DNA from: Bordetella genomosp. 13
GTDB taxonomy: Bacteria; Pseudomonadota; Gammaproteobacteria; Burkholderiales; Burkholderiaceae_B
Direction of reading: 5' to 3'
Assembly (NCBI RefSeq): GCF_002119665.1
Contig: NZ_CP021111.1
Coordinates: forward strand, 4,092,001 to 4,156,000
DNA length: 64,000 bases
The notes under the pieces are model-generated. The model saw only the letters and a list, made by a program, of their open reading frames with translations. It did no database searches and had not been told where the DNA came from. Shown piece after piece: positions 26,266 to 34,294 of this stretch. The position numbers and the translations under genes are program-made. Positions within the stretch are counted from its first letter, which is position 1. Every line of letters begins with the position of its first letter.

Positions 26266-26736
26266 ATGACCACCGCCACTGCCCAATCCAAGATGACCCT
26301 TCCCGCCGCGGGAGAGGTGAAGGCAGCCGTCCAGGGTCAACGTGCCTTGGCGGCTTACCTCGCAACCCAGTTCGAGACGCAGCACATCCAGATCTTTGAT
26401 GACCACAAACAGGCTCATCAGGTGGAACTGCCTACCTCGGCTTTACGCCTGCTGGTCGACATCCTGGCCGAGTTGGCCGATGGCAATGCAGTAAAGGTGG
26501 TGCCCGTCCATGCAGAGCTGACGACCCAAGAGGCGGCGGACTTGCTCAACGTGTCCCGTCCCCATTTCGTCAAGCTGCTCGAAGATGGGGTGTTGGCATT
26601 TCATCGCACCGGCAAGCACCGCAGGGTGAGGTTCGCCGATCTGATGCAGTACAAGGAAGCGCGCGAGCGCGCCAGTGAGCAGGCGATGGCCGAACTCGCT
26701 CAGCAGTCGCAAGAGTTGGGAATGGGATACGAATGA
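26266..26736 (+). CDS. excisionase-type helix-turn-helix protein (antitoxin-like)
   Basis: A 156-residue protein. The C-terminal half contains an HTH_17/excisionase domain: LTTQEAADLLNVSRPHFVKLLEDGVLAFHRTGKHRRVRF (about residues 85-125). The N-terminal half (EVKAAVQGQRALAAYLATQF) is helical and could hold the partner or toxin contact. Its last codons overlap the start of the PIN gene (ATGA), the usual antitoxin-toxin coupling. Proteins of this build pair with PIN toxins elsewhere. Here it may also act as the regulator of the whole island. Function inferred from motif and context. Confidence 0.82.
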   Translation: MTTATAQSKMTLPAAGEVKAAVQGQRALAAYLATQFETQHIQIFDDHKQAHQVELPTSALRLLVDILAELADGNAVKVVPVHAELTTQEAADLLNVSRPHFVKLLEDGVLAFHRTGKHRRVRFADLMQYKEARERASEQAMAELAQQSQELGMGYE

Positions 26737-27308
26737 GGCATTCCCCATTCACCGCCGTCTACGACGCGTGCGTTCTATATCCCGCGCCACTGCGGGATTT
26801 CCTGATGTGGCTCGGCCTGTCTGGCCGCTTCCGGGCGCGGTGGAGCCAAGCCATTCATGAGGAGTGGAAACGCAACCTGTTGATCAACCGCCCCGATCTC
26901 ACCCGGGTTCAGGTCGACAGGACGTCGGATCTCATGGACCGGGCAATTCCGGACGGCTTGGTGGAGGGCTACGAAGCGCTCGTGGCAGGCCTGACATTGC
27001 CCGATCCGGACGACCGGCACGTCCTGGCTGCGGCGATTCGCTGCGGTGCGAGCGTGATTGTGACGTTCAACGAACGGGATTTCCCGAACGATCTGCTGGC
27101 TCCGTACGGCATCGAATCGCAGCACCCCGATGAGTTTGTGGACAACCTACTGGATCTGGACGCGGCCGCCGTGGTGTCGGCTGCGCAGCGCCAGCGTGCC
27201 CAACTCAAGCATCCGCCGATCGAGGTGGACCGCTATCTCGAAATCCTGCTGCGCCAGGGCCTTGTGCAAACGACCAAGGTGCTGGCGACCTATCGCACCA
27301 TTCTCTGA
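26733..27308 (+). CDS. PIN-domain ribonuclease (toxin-like)
   Basis: A 191-residue protein with the acidic residues of a PIN nuclease site: D11 in VYDACVLYP, E43/E44 in IHEEWKRNLL, D93/D94 in DPDDRHVLAAAI and D116 in TFNERDF. PIN toxins cleave RNA, often tRNA or rRNA, when released from the antitoxin. The C-terminal third (ELLD-type helices and PIEVDRYLEILLRQGL) is an extension not found in minimal VapC. The next gene starts 17 bases later on the same strand, so it is in one transcript with the CBASS genes unless an internal promoter exists. Confidence 0.85.
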   Translation: MRHSPFTAVYDACVLYPAPLRDFLMWLGLSGRFRARWSQAIHEEWKRNLLINRPDLTRVQVDRTSDLMDRAIPDGLVEGYEALVAGLTLPDPDDRHVLAAAIRCGASVIVTFNERDFPNDLLAPYGIESQHPDEFVDNLLDLDAAAVVSAAQRQRAQLKHPPIEVDRYLEILLRQGLVQTTKVLATYRTIL

Positions 27309-27325
27309 CCCGCCGAGAGCCACGG

Positions 27326-28240
27326 ATGACCAAGAATCCTTCATCAGACGCCACTTTGCCGAAAGGCATCCATCGAAGCTGGAAGCTGCCGGACACGTCG
27401 CTGGGCGCCCTGTGGGATTCCATCGTCATGGACGAAGCTCTCAAGAAGCAGTTGCTGTCACAGGCGATCGTCAACTTCACGGTGCGCCCCAAGGTGGAGC
27501 GCACGGTACTCCCCCTGCACGGCGTGATCTTGTTGGTCGGCCCGCCGGGGACTGGGAAGACCTCCTTGGCACGGGGCTTGGCGCATCGTGTGGCCGAATC
27601 TTTTTCTTCTGCGAAGTTTCGATTGCTGGAAGTAGAGCCTCACACGCTGACGAGCTCTGCAATGGGAAAGACTCAACGCGCCGTGGCAGACCTGTTCTCG
27701 CAATCGATCGCAGAATCCGCAGCGGCGGGCCCGACGATCGTCCTTCTGGACGAGGTCGAAACGCTTGCGGCTGATCGAGCCAAGCTCAGCCTGGAAGCCA
27801 ACCCGGTTGATGTGCACCGGGCCACCGACGCGGTGTTGGTGCAGTTGGACATGTTGGCCGAACGCAACCCGCATCTGCTGTTCGTGGCCACCAGCAACTT
27901 CCCACAGGCCGTCGACAGTGCCTTCCTATCTCGTTGCGACATGGTGATGGAGGTGCCACTGCCCGGCAAGGATGCCTGCAAGCAGATCCTGGTGGACTGC
28001 CTGAATGGCCTGGCAAAGACATTTCCGGGGATTGGCAAGCTTTCCTCGGCTCACCAGTTCGACGCGTGCGCTGGCGAGTGCGTCGGATTGGATGGTCGGG
28101 CCATTCGCAAGGTCGTAGCCAACGCCCTCGCGGCCGACCCGCAAGTGGCTATCGATCCGAACAAGCTTTCCGTAGAGCACCTGCGCAGTGCGATACGACA
28201 GGCAACGCAAATGCGCCTTCAAGGAGGGAAGCAAAAATGA
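27326..28240 (+). CDS. cap6: Trip13-like AAA+ ATPase of type III CBASS (Cap6)
   Basis: A 304-residue AAA+ protein: Walker A VGPPGTGKTS (about 71-80), Walker B TIVLLDEVE and a sensor region LFVATSNFPQAVDSAF, then an arginine-containing AAA lid. The sequence, with SWKLPDTSLGALWDSIVMDE at the front, is of the Trip13/Pch2 class that opens HORMA proteins and switches off the CD-NTase in type III CBASS. Its stop overlaps the start of the first HORMA-like gene (ATGA). Its place beside HORMA, CD-NTase and NucC supports the call. No damage is seen. Confidence 0.9.
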   Translation: MTKNPSSDATLPKGIHRSWKLPDTSLGALWDSIVMDEALKKQLLSQAIVNFTVRPKVERTVLPLHGVILLVGPPGTGKTSLARGLAHRVAESFSSAKFRLLEVEPHTLTSSAMGKTQRAVADLFSQSIAESAAAGPTIVLLDEVETLAADRAKLSLEANPVDVHRATDAVLVQLDMLAERNPHLLFVATSNFPQAVDSAFLSRCDMVMEVPLPGKDACKQILVDCLNGLAKTFPGIGKLSSAHQFDACAGECVGLDGRAIRKVVANALAADPQVAIDPNKLSVEHLRSAIRQATQMRLQGGKQK

Positions 28241-28707
28241 CCACCGTTGTCAGCCGGACGTTTCGCAGCTCGCCGCACCGCGATGCGTTGCAGACGTGGG
28301 ATGCCATTGTCGAACTGCTCACTCAGGGCAAGGACGGCACGGCTCGCTCTGAACTCAGGGCCGTGGCGGGCGTGGCCGCCAGCTTGATCGCCGACCAGGC
28401 ACCCAAGAGCGCGCCCATCGTTGCGACATGCGATGGACCACGGACCAGGATCTACTGCCTCTTCGACGAAGACGCGATCGATGGTGATGATGCCAACGAA
28501 GAAGTCTTGGGGTTCGAGCCGTTGAAGGGAGACTGGGGAGTCTCGCTGCCGTGTCCGAAGGAGCAGCTCGGCTGGGTGCAAACCGCGCTCAAAAAGCACA
28601 GTTCTCGCATCATTGCACGGGACTTGAGCCAAGGAATTGCCACGCAGGCGCAGGCCGATGCTGGACAAGCGCTGTCGCTCGACCTCGGAGGTTTCCTCAA
28701 GTCATGA
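28237..28707 (+). CDS. small CBASS protein, probable divergent HORMA (second Cap7-like)
   Basis: A 156-residue protein, [21 protein letters not shown] onward. No family is obvious from the sequence alone. It lies between Trip13 and a clear HORMA gene, overlapping both by four bases. Two-HORMA type III CBASS operons are known in Pseudomonas, so a divergent HORMA partner is the best guess. The C-terminal tail ([18 protein letters not shown]) looks like an exposed peptide and could be a closure motif. The structure is unknown to me. Confidence 0.6.
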
Positions 28708-29204
28708 GCACCGTCGCCACCTACTCGTACACGCACTCGGTTACCTATGTGACCGACAACATCCTCAAGAGCTTGAAAGACATCATCCTGCTCAGTGGGC
28801 TGGACCCCGAGCACTTCGCGGATCGCTGGGAGAGCAATACCCGAGCCATCAAGACGTGGCTCGGGACCGGTGATCTGCGCAAGGTGATTCTGGAGATCTA
28901 CAACCCGGCAACCGACAAACTCGTGACCCGATGGGATATCGACATCGTGTATGGGTGGTCCGATGGCGACGGCAGCTTCTGGACAGATACCGAGCAGTTG
29001 AAGTACGCGATCAAGAAAGCTGGGCTGCTGCCATCGCAGGCCAAGTACAAGTTAATGCTCGATACAAAGCCAGGGCGGCCTGATGTGGAGGGGTGGAGCA
29101 AAGGAAGTTATCGCTCGACGGATGGAATGGTCAAGCAGAGCCTAGGCTCGACTGTCGAACACAGCGGCCTGGCGGGTCAGGCCGGATATTGGAGGCAACG
29201 CTGA
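28704..29204 (+). CDS. cap7: HORMA-domain protein of type III CBASS (Cap7)
   Basis: A 166-residue protein beginning [20 protein letters not shown] with [18 protein letters not shown] and WDIDIVYGW, the bacterial HORMA pattern. HORMA proteins bind a closure-motif peptide and activate the CD-NTase. Trip13 resets them. The ATG overlaps the preceding stop, and the stop overlaps the CD-NTase ATG (TGATG), so all three are coupled. Start chosen by the family N-terminus. Confidence 0.85.
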
Positions 29205-30106
29205 TGCTGTCGATCGATGAAGCTTTTCGCAAGTTCAAGTCGCGTCTGGAACTCAACGAACGCGAACAGAAGAATGCCTCGCAACGCCAGAACGAAGTGC
29301 GGGACTACCTGCAGACCAAGTTCGGCATTGCGCGCAGCTTCCTGACCGGGTCCTATGCTCGATACACGAAGACGAAGCCGCTCAAGGATATCGACATCTT
29401 CTTCGTGCTGAAGGACTCGGAGAAGCATTACCACGGCAAGGCCGCATCGGTAGTGCTGGATGATTTCCACTCTGCATTGGTGGAGAAATACGGTTCGGCG
29501 GCCGTGCGCAAACAGGCGCGCTCGATCAACGTGGATTTCGGTGTTCACATCGACGCGGAGGACAACACGGACTACCGGGTGGTCAGCGTGGATGCGGTGC
29601 CCGCATTCGACACCGGCGACCAGTATGAGATCCCCGATACGGCGTCCGGAAAGTGGATCAAGACGGACCCGGAGATCCATAAGGACAAGGCGACCGCAGC
29701 GCACCAAGCCTATGGCAATGAGTGGAAAGGTCTCGTGCGCATGGTGAAGTACTGGAACAACAATCCCAAGCACGGCGATCAGAAGCCGGTGAAGCCCTCG
29801 TTCCTGATCGAGGTAATGGCCCTTGAGTGTCTTTACGGCGGCTGGGGAGGATCGTTCGATCGCGAGATCCAGTCGTTCTTTGCCACGCTTGCCGATCGTG
29901 TTCATGACGAGTGGCCGGATCCCGCCGGACTTGGCCCGGCGATCAGCAACGATATGGATGCCGCGCGCAAGCAGCGCGCGCAGCAGCTGCTGTTCCAGGC
30001 GAGCCAGGACGCAAGCATCGCCATCGACCACGCGCGTCGTGGTCGCAATATCGAAGCGCTTCGCGCCTGGCGCGCACTGTTTGGCCCCAAGTTCCCACTG
30101 TCCTGA
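29204..30106 (+). CDS. CD-NTase (cGAS/DncV-like nucleotidyltransferase) of type III CBASS
   Basis: A 300-residue enzyme that makes a cyclic oligonucleotide after phage infection. The nucleotidyltransferase motif is [21 protein letters not shown]49-S50 and the metal-binding D62 and D64. A third aspartate lies in [11 protein letters not shown] (D111). A C-terminal helical PAP/OAS1-like domain follows ([14 protein letters not shown]). Pairing with NucC suggests a cyclic tri-adenylate product, as in characterised operons. Clade (CdnC or CdnD) not assigned. NucC starts 38 bases downstream. Confidence 0.9.
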   Translation: MLSIDEAFRKFKSRLELNEREQKNASQRQNEVRDYLQTKFGIARSFLTGSYARYTKTKPLKDIDIFFVLKDSEKHYHGKAASVVLDDFHSALVEKYGSAAVRKQARSINVDFGVHIDAEDNTDYRVVSVDAVPAFDTGDQYEIPDTASGKWIKTDPEIHKDKATAAHQAYGNEWKGLVRMVKYWNNNPKHGDQKPVKPSFLIEVMALECLYGGWGGSFDREIQSFFATLADRVHDEWPDPAGLGPAISNDMDAARKQRAQQLLFQASQDASIAIDHARRGRNIEALRAWRALFGPKFPLS

Positions 30107-30144
30107 TTCCATCGGCTTCCATACACGTCCCATCGAGGTACAGC

Positions 30145-30870
30145 ATGTCCCAGTGGTCGCTTTCCCAGCTCCTGTCGTCCCTGCATGAAGACATCCAGCA
30201 GCGCTTGTCCGTAGTACGCAAGACCTTCGGTCACCCGGGTACGAAGGGGGATGCGAGCGAGAACGTCTGGATCGACATGCTGGATACCTATCTGCCCAAA
30301 CGGTACCAGGCGGCGAAGGCGCATGTGGTGGACAGCCTGGGGAACTTCAGCCAGCAGATCGATGTGGTGGTGTTTGATCGGCAATATTCGCCTTTTATCT
30401 TCACCTACGAGAACGAGACGATCATTCCAGCCGAAAGCGTGTACGCCGTGTTCGAGGCCAAGCAGACGGCTGACGCGGGGCTTGTGGCCTATGCCCAGGA
30501 GAAGGTCGCCAGTGTGCGCAGGCTGCACCGCACGAGCCTGCCGATCCCGCACGCTGGCGGGACCTACCCAGCGAAGCCGTTGATTCCGATTCTGGGTGGC
30601 TTGCTCACCTTCGAGAGCGAATGGAGTCCTGCATTGGGCCCATCCATGGACAAGGCGCTGAACGCAAACCTCACCGAGGGGCGTCTGGACATCGGATGCG
30701 TTGCCGCCCACGGGCACTTTTTCTATGACCAAGCCAGCGGCGCGTACAGCTACACCAACGAAAACAAGCCGGCGACCGCGTTTCTTTTCAAGCTGATCGC
30801 GCAGCTTCAGTTCAGTGGAACGGTCCCCATGATCGATGTGGAGGCTTACGGTCAGTGGTTGACCAAGTGA
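30145..30870 (+). CDS. nucC: NucC, cyclic trinucleotide-activated DNase (CBASS effector)
   Basis: A 241-residue protein with a full match in pattern to characterised NucC: MSQWSLSQLLSSLHEDIQQR, then QIDVVVFDRQYSPF and AVFEAKQTAD. The restriction-like nuclease residues fall at D73, E104 and K106, the same numbers as in the studied E. coli enzyme (from memory). NucC trimers form hexamers upon cAAA binding and degrade double-stranded DNA, killing the infected cell. It follows the CD-NTase gene and precedes the Rad50-like gene by nine bases. Confidence 0.93.
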   Translation: MSQWSLSQLLSSLHEDIQQRLSVVRKTFGHPGTKGDASENVWIDMLDTYLPKRYQAAKAHVVDSLGNFSQQIDVVVFDRQYSPFIFTYENETIIPAESVYAVFEAKQTADAGLVAYAQEKVASVRRLHRTSLPIPHAGGTYPAKPLIPILGGLLTFESEWSPALGPSMDKALNANLTEGRLDIGCVAAHGHFFYDQASGAYSYTNENKPATAFLFKLIAQLQFSGTVPMIDVEAYGQWLTK

Positions 30871-30879
30871 GGGGTCGCT

Positions 30880-33504
30880 GTGGCAAGCATACGTTCGGAG
30901 TACCACCGGTTCCTGGCGCACTTGACGCAGCGGCACGTGCACGACGACGTGCGCCGGCTGGCGCACCTGGTGCTCGATCACCTGCAGCCACTGGCCGAGG
31001 TCGGTGCTGCACGCCGGGGGCGCTCCACGCGCTTGGCGCCGCTGGCCATCGCGCATCTGGCGCAGATGCCTGTCGCCTACGACGGGGACGCGCGCGGCCC
31101 CGAAAACGGGCCGGCGCTCGGGCGACTGCACCAGCTCGAAGTCGGGCCGTTTCGAGGATTCATGCGGCAGGAGACGTTCGACCTCAGCCATGACATCACC
31201 TTGGTCTACGGTGCCAACGGCACCGGCAAGAGCAGCTTCTGCGAAGCCTTGGAAGTGGCGATGCTCGGTTCGATCAGCGAAGCGCAGGCCAAGCGGGTCG
31301 ACCAGCGGACGTACTGCAACAACGCTCGCCTGCGCCGCCACATCGCGCCAGTCCTGTCGTCTACGGCGGCGGGCGAGGCGCAGGCCGTCCAGCCCGACGA
31401 AGCTGAGTATCGCTTCTGCTTCATCGAGAAGAACCGCCTCGACGATTTCGCCCGAATCGCCGCGCGGACCCCGAGCGATCAGCGCCAGCTCATCGCCACC
31501 CTGTTCGGCGTGGACCAGTTCAGCGAGTTCGTGCGCGGCTTCAACCCCTCGCTCGATCAGGACCTGATGCTTGCCGGCGTGCAGGCGGCGCAGCTGGCGC
31601 AGCGTCGCCTGCAGTTGGCGAACTCCGAACAGACCATCGCCGCCTACCCGCAGAAGATCGCAGCGGTCGAGGGCCTGGAACAAGCTTTGGCGCAGCGCAT
31701 GTCACCTGGCGCGACCTATCAAACCTGCGTGGACTGGCTGCTGGGTACGCCGCAGCAGCAAGGACGGCTACCGTATGTCCAGGCTCAGCTGGACGCCAAC
31801 CCGCCTGCCATTCACGAGGTGACCCAGGCCCGCCTGCAAGCGTTGCTGGCAGAGGCCTACCGCGTCCAGGGACTGTGGCAAGCGTCTTCCGCGCAACTCG
31901 CGGCCCGCGCCGGCGAGGTGTCGTACGCGAAGCTCTACGAGGCCGTGCAAGCGTTGGCGGACGGGGCGACCGCGTGTCCGGCATGTGGAACCGAACTGGC
32001 CGCCGTGGCGCAGGACCCGTTCGCCAGGGCGCGAATGGGCCTGGAGCAGCTCGCGCAACTGGCCGTCCTGCAGCAGCAGGAGGCCGGGCATCGGACGCAG
32101 TTGAGCGAGGCGGTCCGAGCGCTGTGTGACGAAATGCGCCGCGTGGTGGCGGCGGCTGGGGTCGCTTGTCCTGCCGAATCGCAGGCCGCGGGCCTGCCAC
32201 TGCTGCCTCCCACGTCGGCGGGCAATTGGCTCGGCGGCGGGGTGAATGGGGACCAGCGCGCCTGGCAAGCCCTCTTACGGATCGCACAGATCATCGAAGG
32301 CTTCGACGCGCAGGCGCGCGACGTGAATGCCCAGCGCGGCGCGATGGCCCAGGAGCGGGACCGCCTGCAACAGCATCAGCTGGAGATCGAACGGCTGCGG
32401 ACCATGCGCACGACTGCGGATCAGGAGCTGGCGGCCGCCCGCCAAACCGTGGCCCAATTCGACGACGCGAACCGCGGCCTGATCCAGGCGGCCACGGACG
32501 AAATGCCGGTGGTGGTGCACCATCAGCGGGTCAAGGCCGCCTACGACGGCTTCCTGCCCGAGATTCAGGCATACCTGACCGCTCTGCCGGGGGTTCTGCT
32601 ACAGGGGCTGGGAGACCAAGCCCGCCATCTCTACAACGCATTCAACCGGGCCGATCCGCCCGGCGATCTGCTGCACGCGCTGTGGTTGCCCGTGGCCGAG
32701 AACGGCAAGATCGAGGTGGAGTTCGCCGGCGAGCCGGGCGCGCGCTACGACGCGTTGATCGTCTTCAGCGAAGGGCACATCAAATGCCTGGGCCTGGCGA
32801 TTCTGCTTGCCAAGAACCTCGCGCAGGGCTGCCCCGTGGTCATATTCGATGACGTCGTCAACGCGATCGACGACGACCATCGCGATGGCATCTGGCGTAC
32901 CTTCTTCGAGGACGGTTTGCTCCACGGCAAGCAGGTTATCCTCACCTCGCACGCAGAGGAGTTCCTGCACCGCATCCAGCAGGAGTTGGGCGTGCGCCGC
33001 GCCGCGGCCATTAAGCGCTACAAGTTTCTCCCGCATCAGGGAGAGCACGAACTGCGGGTCGACAGCGACCCGCCAGCGAAGAACTATGTTCTTCTGGCCC
33101 AGCAGGCGTTGGCGGCTGACGAGAAACGCGAGGCACTGCGTCAGGCCCGGCCGGCGCTGGAGAGTCTGACGGACCGCCTGTGGACGTGGCTGGGTCGGCG
33201 GGCGGACGGCCGGATCGACATCAAGCTGAGCGGGCCCCGCGCGCCTTGGGAGCTGAACAATAAATGCACCAAGTTGCGGTCGGCCGTCGAGCGTATCGCG
33301 GCGCAACATGCGGGTGCGCCGGATGCCGTAGGGGCGTTGGTCCGGCTGCTCAATGTCAGCGGTACGAGTATTGAATGGGGTTACCTCAATAGCGGTGTGC
33401 ACGACGCTCAGCGCGATCATGAGTTTGATCGGGCGACGGTAAGAACGGTCGTCGAGGCGGTTACGGCGTTGGATGCTGCTCTTGATACCCTGCAGAACCG
33501 ATGA
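30880..33504 (+). CDS. Rad50/RecF-like ATPase with CxxC hook, linked to CBASS
   Basis: A large 874-residue SMC/ABC-type ATPase with a GTG start nine bases after NucC. The N-terminal about 85 residues are unrecognised (HRFLAHLTQRHVHDDVRRLAHL). Walker A is VYGANGTGKSS (about 109-119). Long coiled-coil-prone regions flank C366-P-A-C369, like the zinc hook of Rad50. Near the C-terminus are an ABC-signature-like FSEGHIKCLGLAILLA, Walker B VVIFDDVVNAIDDDH and the H-loop TSHAEEF. Proteins of this build act in phage defence (Lamassu, Septu, retron ATPases) and in DNA end sensing. The role here is unknown. Confidence 0.85.
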   Translation: MASIRSEYHRFLAHLTQRHVHDDVRRLAHLVLDHLQPLAEVGAARRGRSTRLAPLAIAHLAQMPVAYDGDARGPENGPALGRLHQLEVGPFRGFMRQETFDLSHDITLVYGANGTGKSSFCEALEVAMLGSISEAQAKRVDQRTYCNNARLRRHIAPVLSSTAAGEAQAVQPDEAEYRFCFIEKNRLDDFARIAARTPSDQRQLIATLFGVDQFSEFVRGFNPSLDQDLMLAGVQAAQLAQRRLQLANSEQTIAAYPQKIAAVEGLEQALAQRMSPGATYQTCVDWLLGTPQQQGRLPYVQAQLDANPPAIHEVTQARLQALLAEAYRVQGLWQASSAQLAARAGEVSYAKLYEAVQALADGATACPACGTELAAVAQDPFARARMGLEQLAQLAVLQQQEAGHRTQLSEAVRALCDEMRRVVAAAGVACPAESQAAGLPLLPPTSAGNWLGGGVNGDQRAWQALLRIAQIIEGFDAQARDVNAQRGAMAQERDRLQQHQLEIERLRTMRTTADQELAAARQTVAQFDDANRGLIQAATDEMPVVVHHQRVKAAYDGFLPEIQAYLTALPGVLLQGLGDQARHLYNAFNRADPPGDLLHALWLPVAENGKIEVEFAGEPGARYDALIVFSEGHIKCLGLAILLAKNLAQGCPVVIFDDVVNAIDDDHRDGIWRTFFEDGLLHGKQVILTSHAEEFLHRIQQELGVRRAAAIKRYKFLPHQGEHELRVDSDPPAKNYVLLAQQALAADEKREALRQARPALESLTDRLWTWLGRRADGRIDIKLSGPRAPWELNNKCTKLRSAVERIAAQHAGAPDAVGALVRLLNVSGTSIEWGYLNSGVHDAQRDHEFDRATVRTVVEAVTALDAALDTLQNR

Positions 33505-33506
33505 AC

Positions 33507-33534
33507 GGCACACGGCTTTGCAGAGCCGTGCCGC
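33507..33534 (+). terminator. hairpin closing the defence island
   Basis: CACGGCT (33511-33517) pairs with AGCCGTG (33524-33530), with a further GGCA/TGCC just outside. It sits directly after the Rad50-like stop codon and before the convergent TIGR03747 gene. No T-run follows, so it may be a weak or bidirectional terminator. Confidence 0.45.
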
Positions 33535-33544
33535 CCGTGTCACC

Positions 33545-34294
33545 TCATAAGTACTTCTTGAAGCTGCCTGCGGTCAGGCTGACTGCCATCCCCAGCAACG
33601 CCGCGCTGGGCAGCAGGATGACCAGAGGATGCACCGATATGGGCAGAGCGAGATAGGTGACCCAAGGCAGCACGGCCAACGGCATCAGGCTGGCCTTCGC
33701 GCGGTGGTAGATGAAGCCGGATTCGCGGCCCGCGCCGAACCGGCGCACATCCCGTCGCACCAGGCCGTCAATCAGGCCGACGAATGCCGCCGTGAGGATC
33801 AGCGGCAGCGTGAGCACCAGGACCAGCAGGCGCACCAGGAAGGTGAGCGTCGTGAAGGCCGCAGCGATCAGGTAGCTTTCGGCCCAGACATAGACTTGGC
33901 TGATGTAGTAGCGGAAGTTGCGGCTCTGCCCGTGGCTGGGCGCGCGGACGCGCTCGGCGGTCTGGCTCATGCGCTCCAGCAACCCCGAGCGCACGAACAC
34001 CCACTCGTACCCGGTATCCACCAACTCGTGCGCCGTGCGCCCGGGCTCCTGTACCACCACGCTGCGCGTGAAGTGGTTGGACAGGTGCCCGAGTTCGTAC
34101 CGCAGCATCTGCTGGGAGTGGCGCCAGCCCTGGTCCTTCCAGAACAGGTGCATGCCGGCGCACTCCACCACGATCGAGAACAGCAGCGAGCCAATGAGCA
34201 CCCCGAGCAGCCGGAACGGTAAGGTGATGGTGCCGACGATCAAGCCTTGGCGATGGTTCTGCTCCCGCTGCGCGGTCGAGGCGGCATCCTTCAT
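33545..34294 (-). CDS. integrating conjugative element membrane protein, TIGR03747 family
   Basis: A 249-residue protein with several hydrophobic regions (LGVLIGSLLFSIVVECAG, LIAAAFTTLTFLVRLLVLVLTLPLIL, LVILLPSAALLGMAVSL) and a periplasmic or cytoplasmic loop with HFTRSVVVQEPGRTAHELVDTGYEWVFV. It corresponds to TIGR03747 of the PFGI-1 class. The ATG at 34294 overlaps the TraD stop. The defence island lies immediately downstream, convergent. Confidence 0.86.
   Translation of the reverse strand: MKDAASTAQREQNHRQGLIVGTITLPFRLLGVLIGSLLFSIVVECAGMHLFWKDQGWRHSQQMLRYELGHLSNHFTRSVVVQEPGRTAHELVDTGYEWVFVRSGLLERMSQTAERVRAPSHGQSRNFRYYISQVYVWAESYLIAAAFTTLTFLVRLLVLVLTLPLILTAAFVGLIDGLVRRDVRRFGAGRESGFIYHRAKASLMPLAVLPWVTYLALPISVHPLVILLPSAALLGMAVSLTAGSFKKYL

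Noticed and set aside
29902..31683. 593-codon minus-strand frame opposite NucC and the Rad50-like gene
   Set aside because: NucC catalytic residues and the ATPase motifs on the plus strand are decisive.
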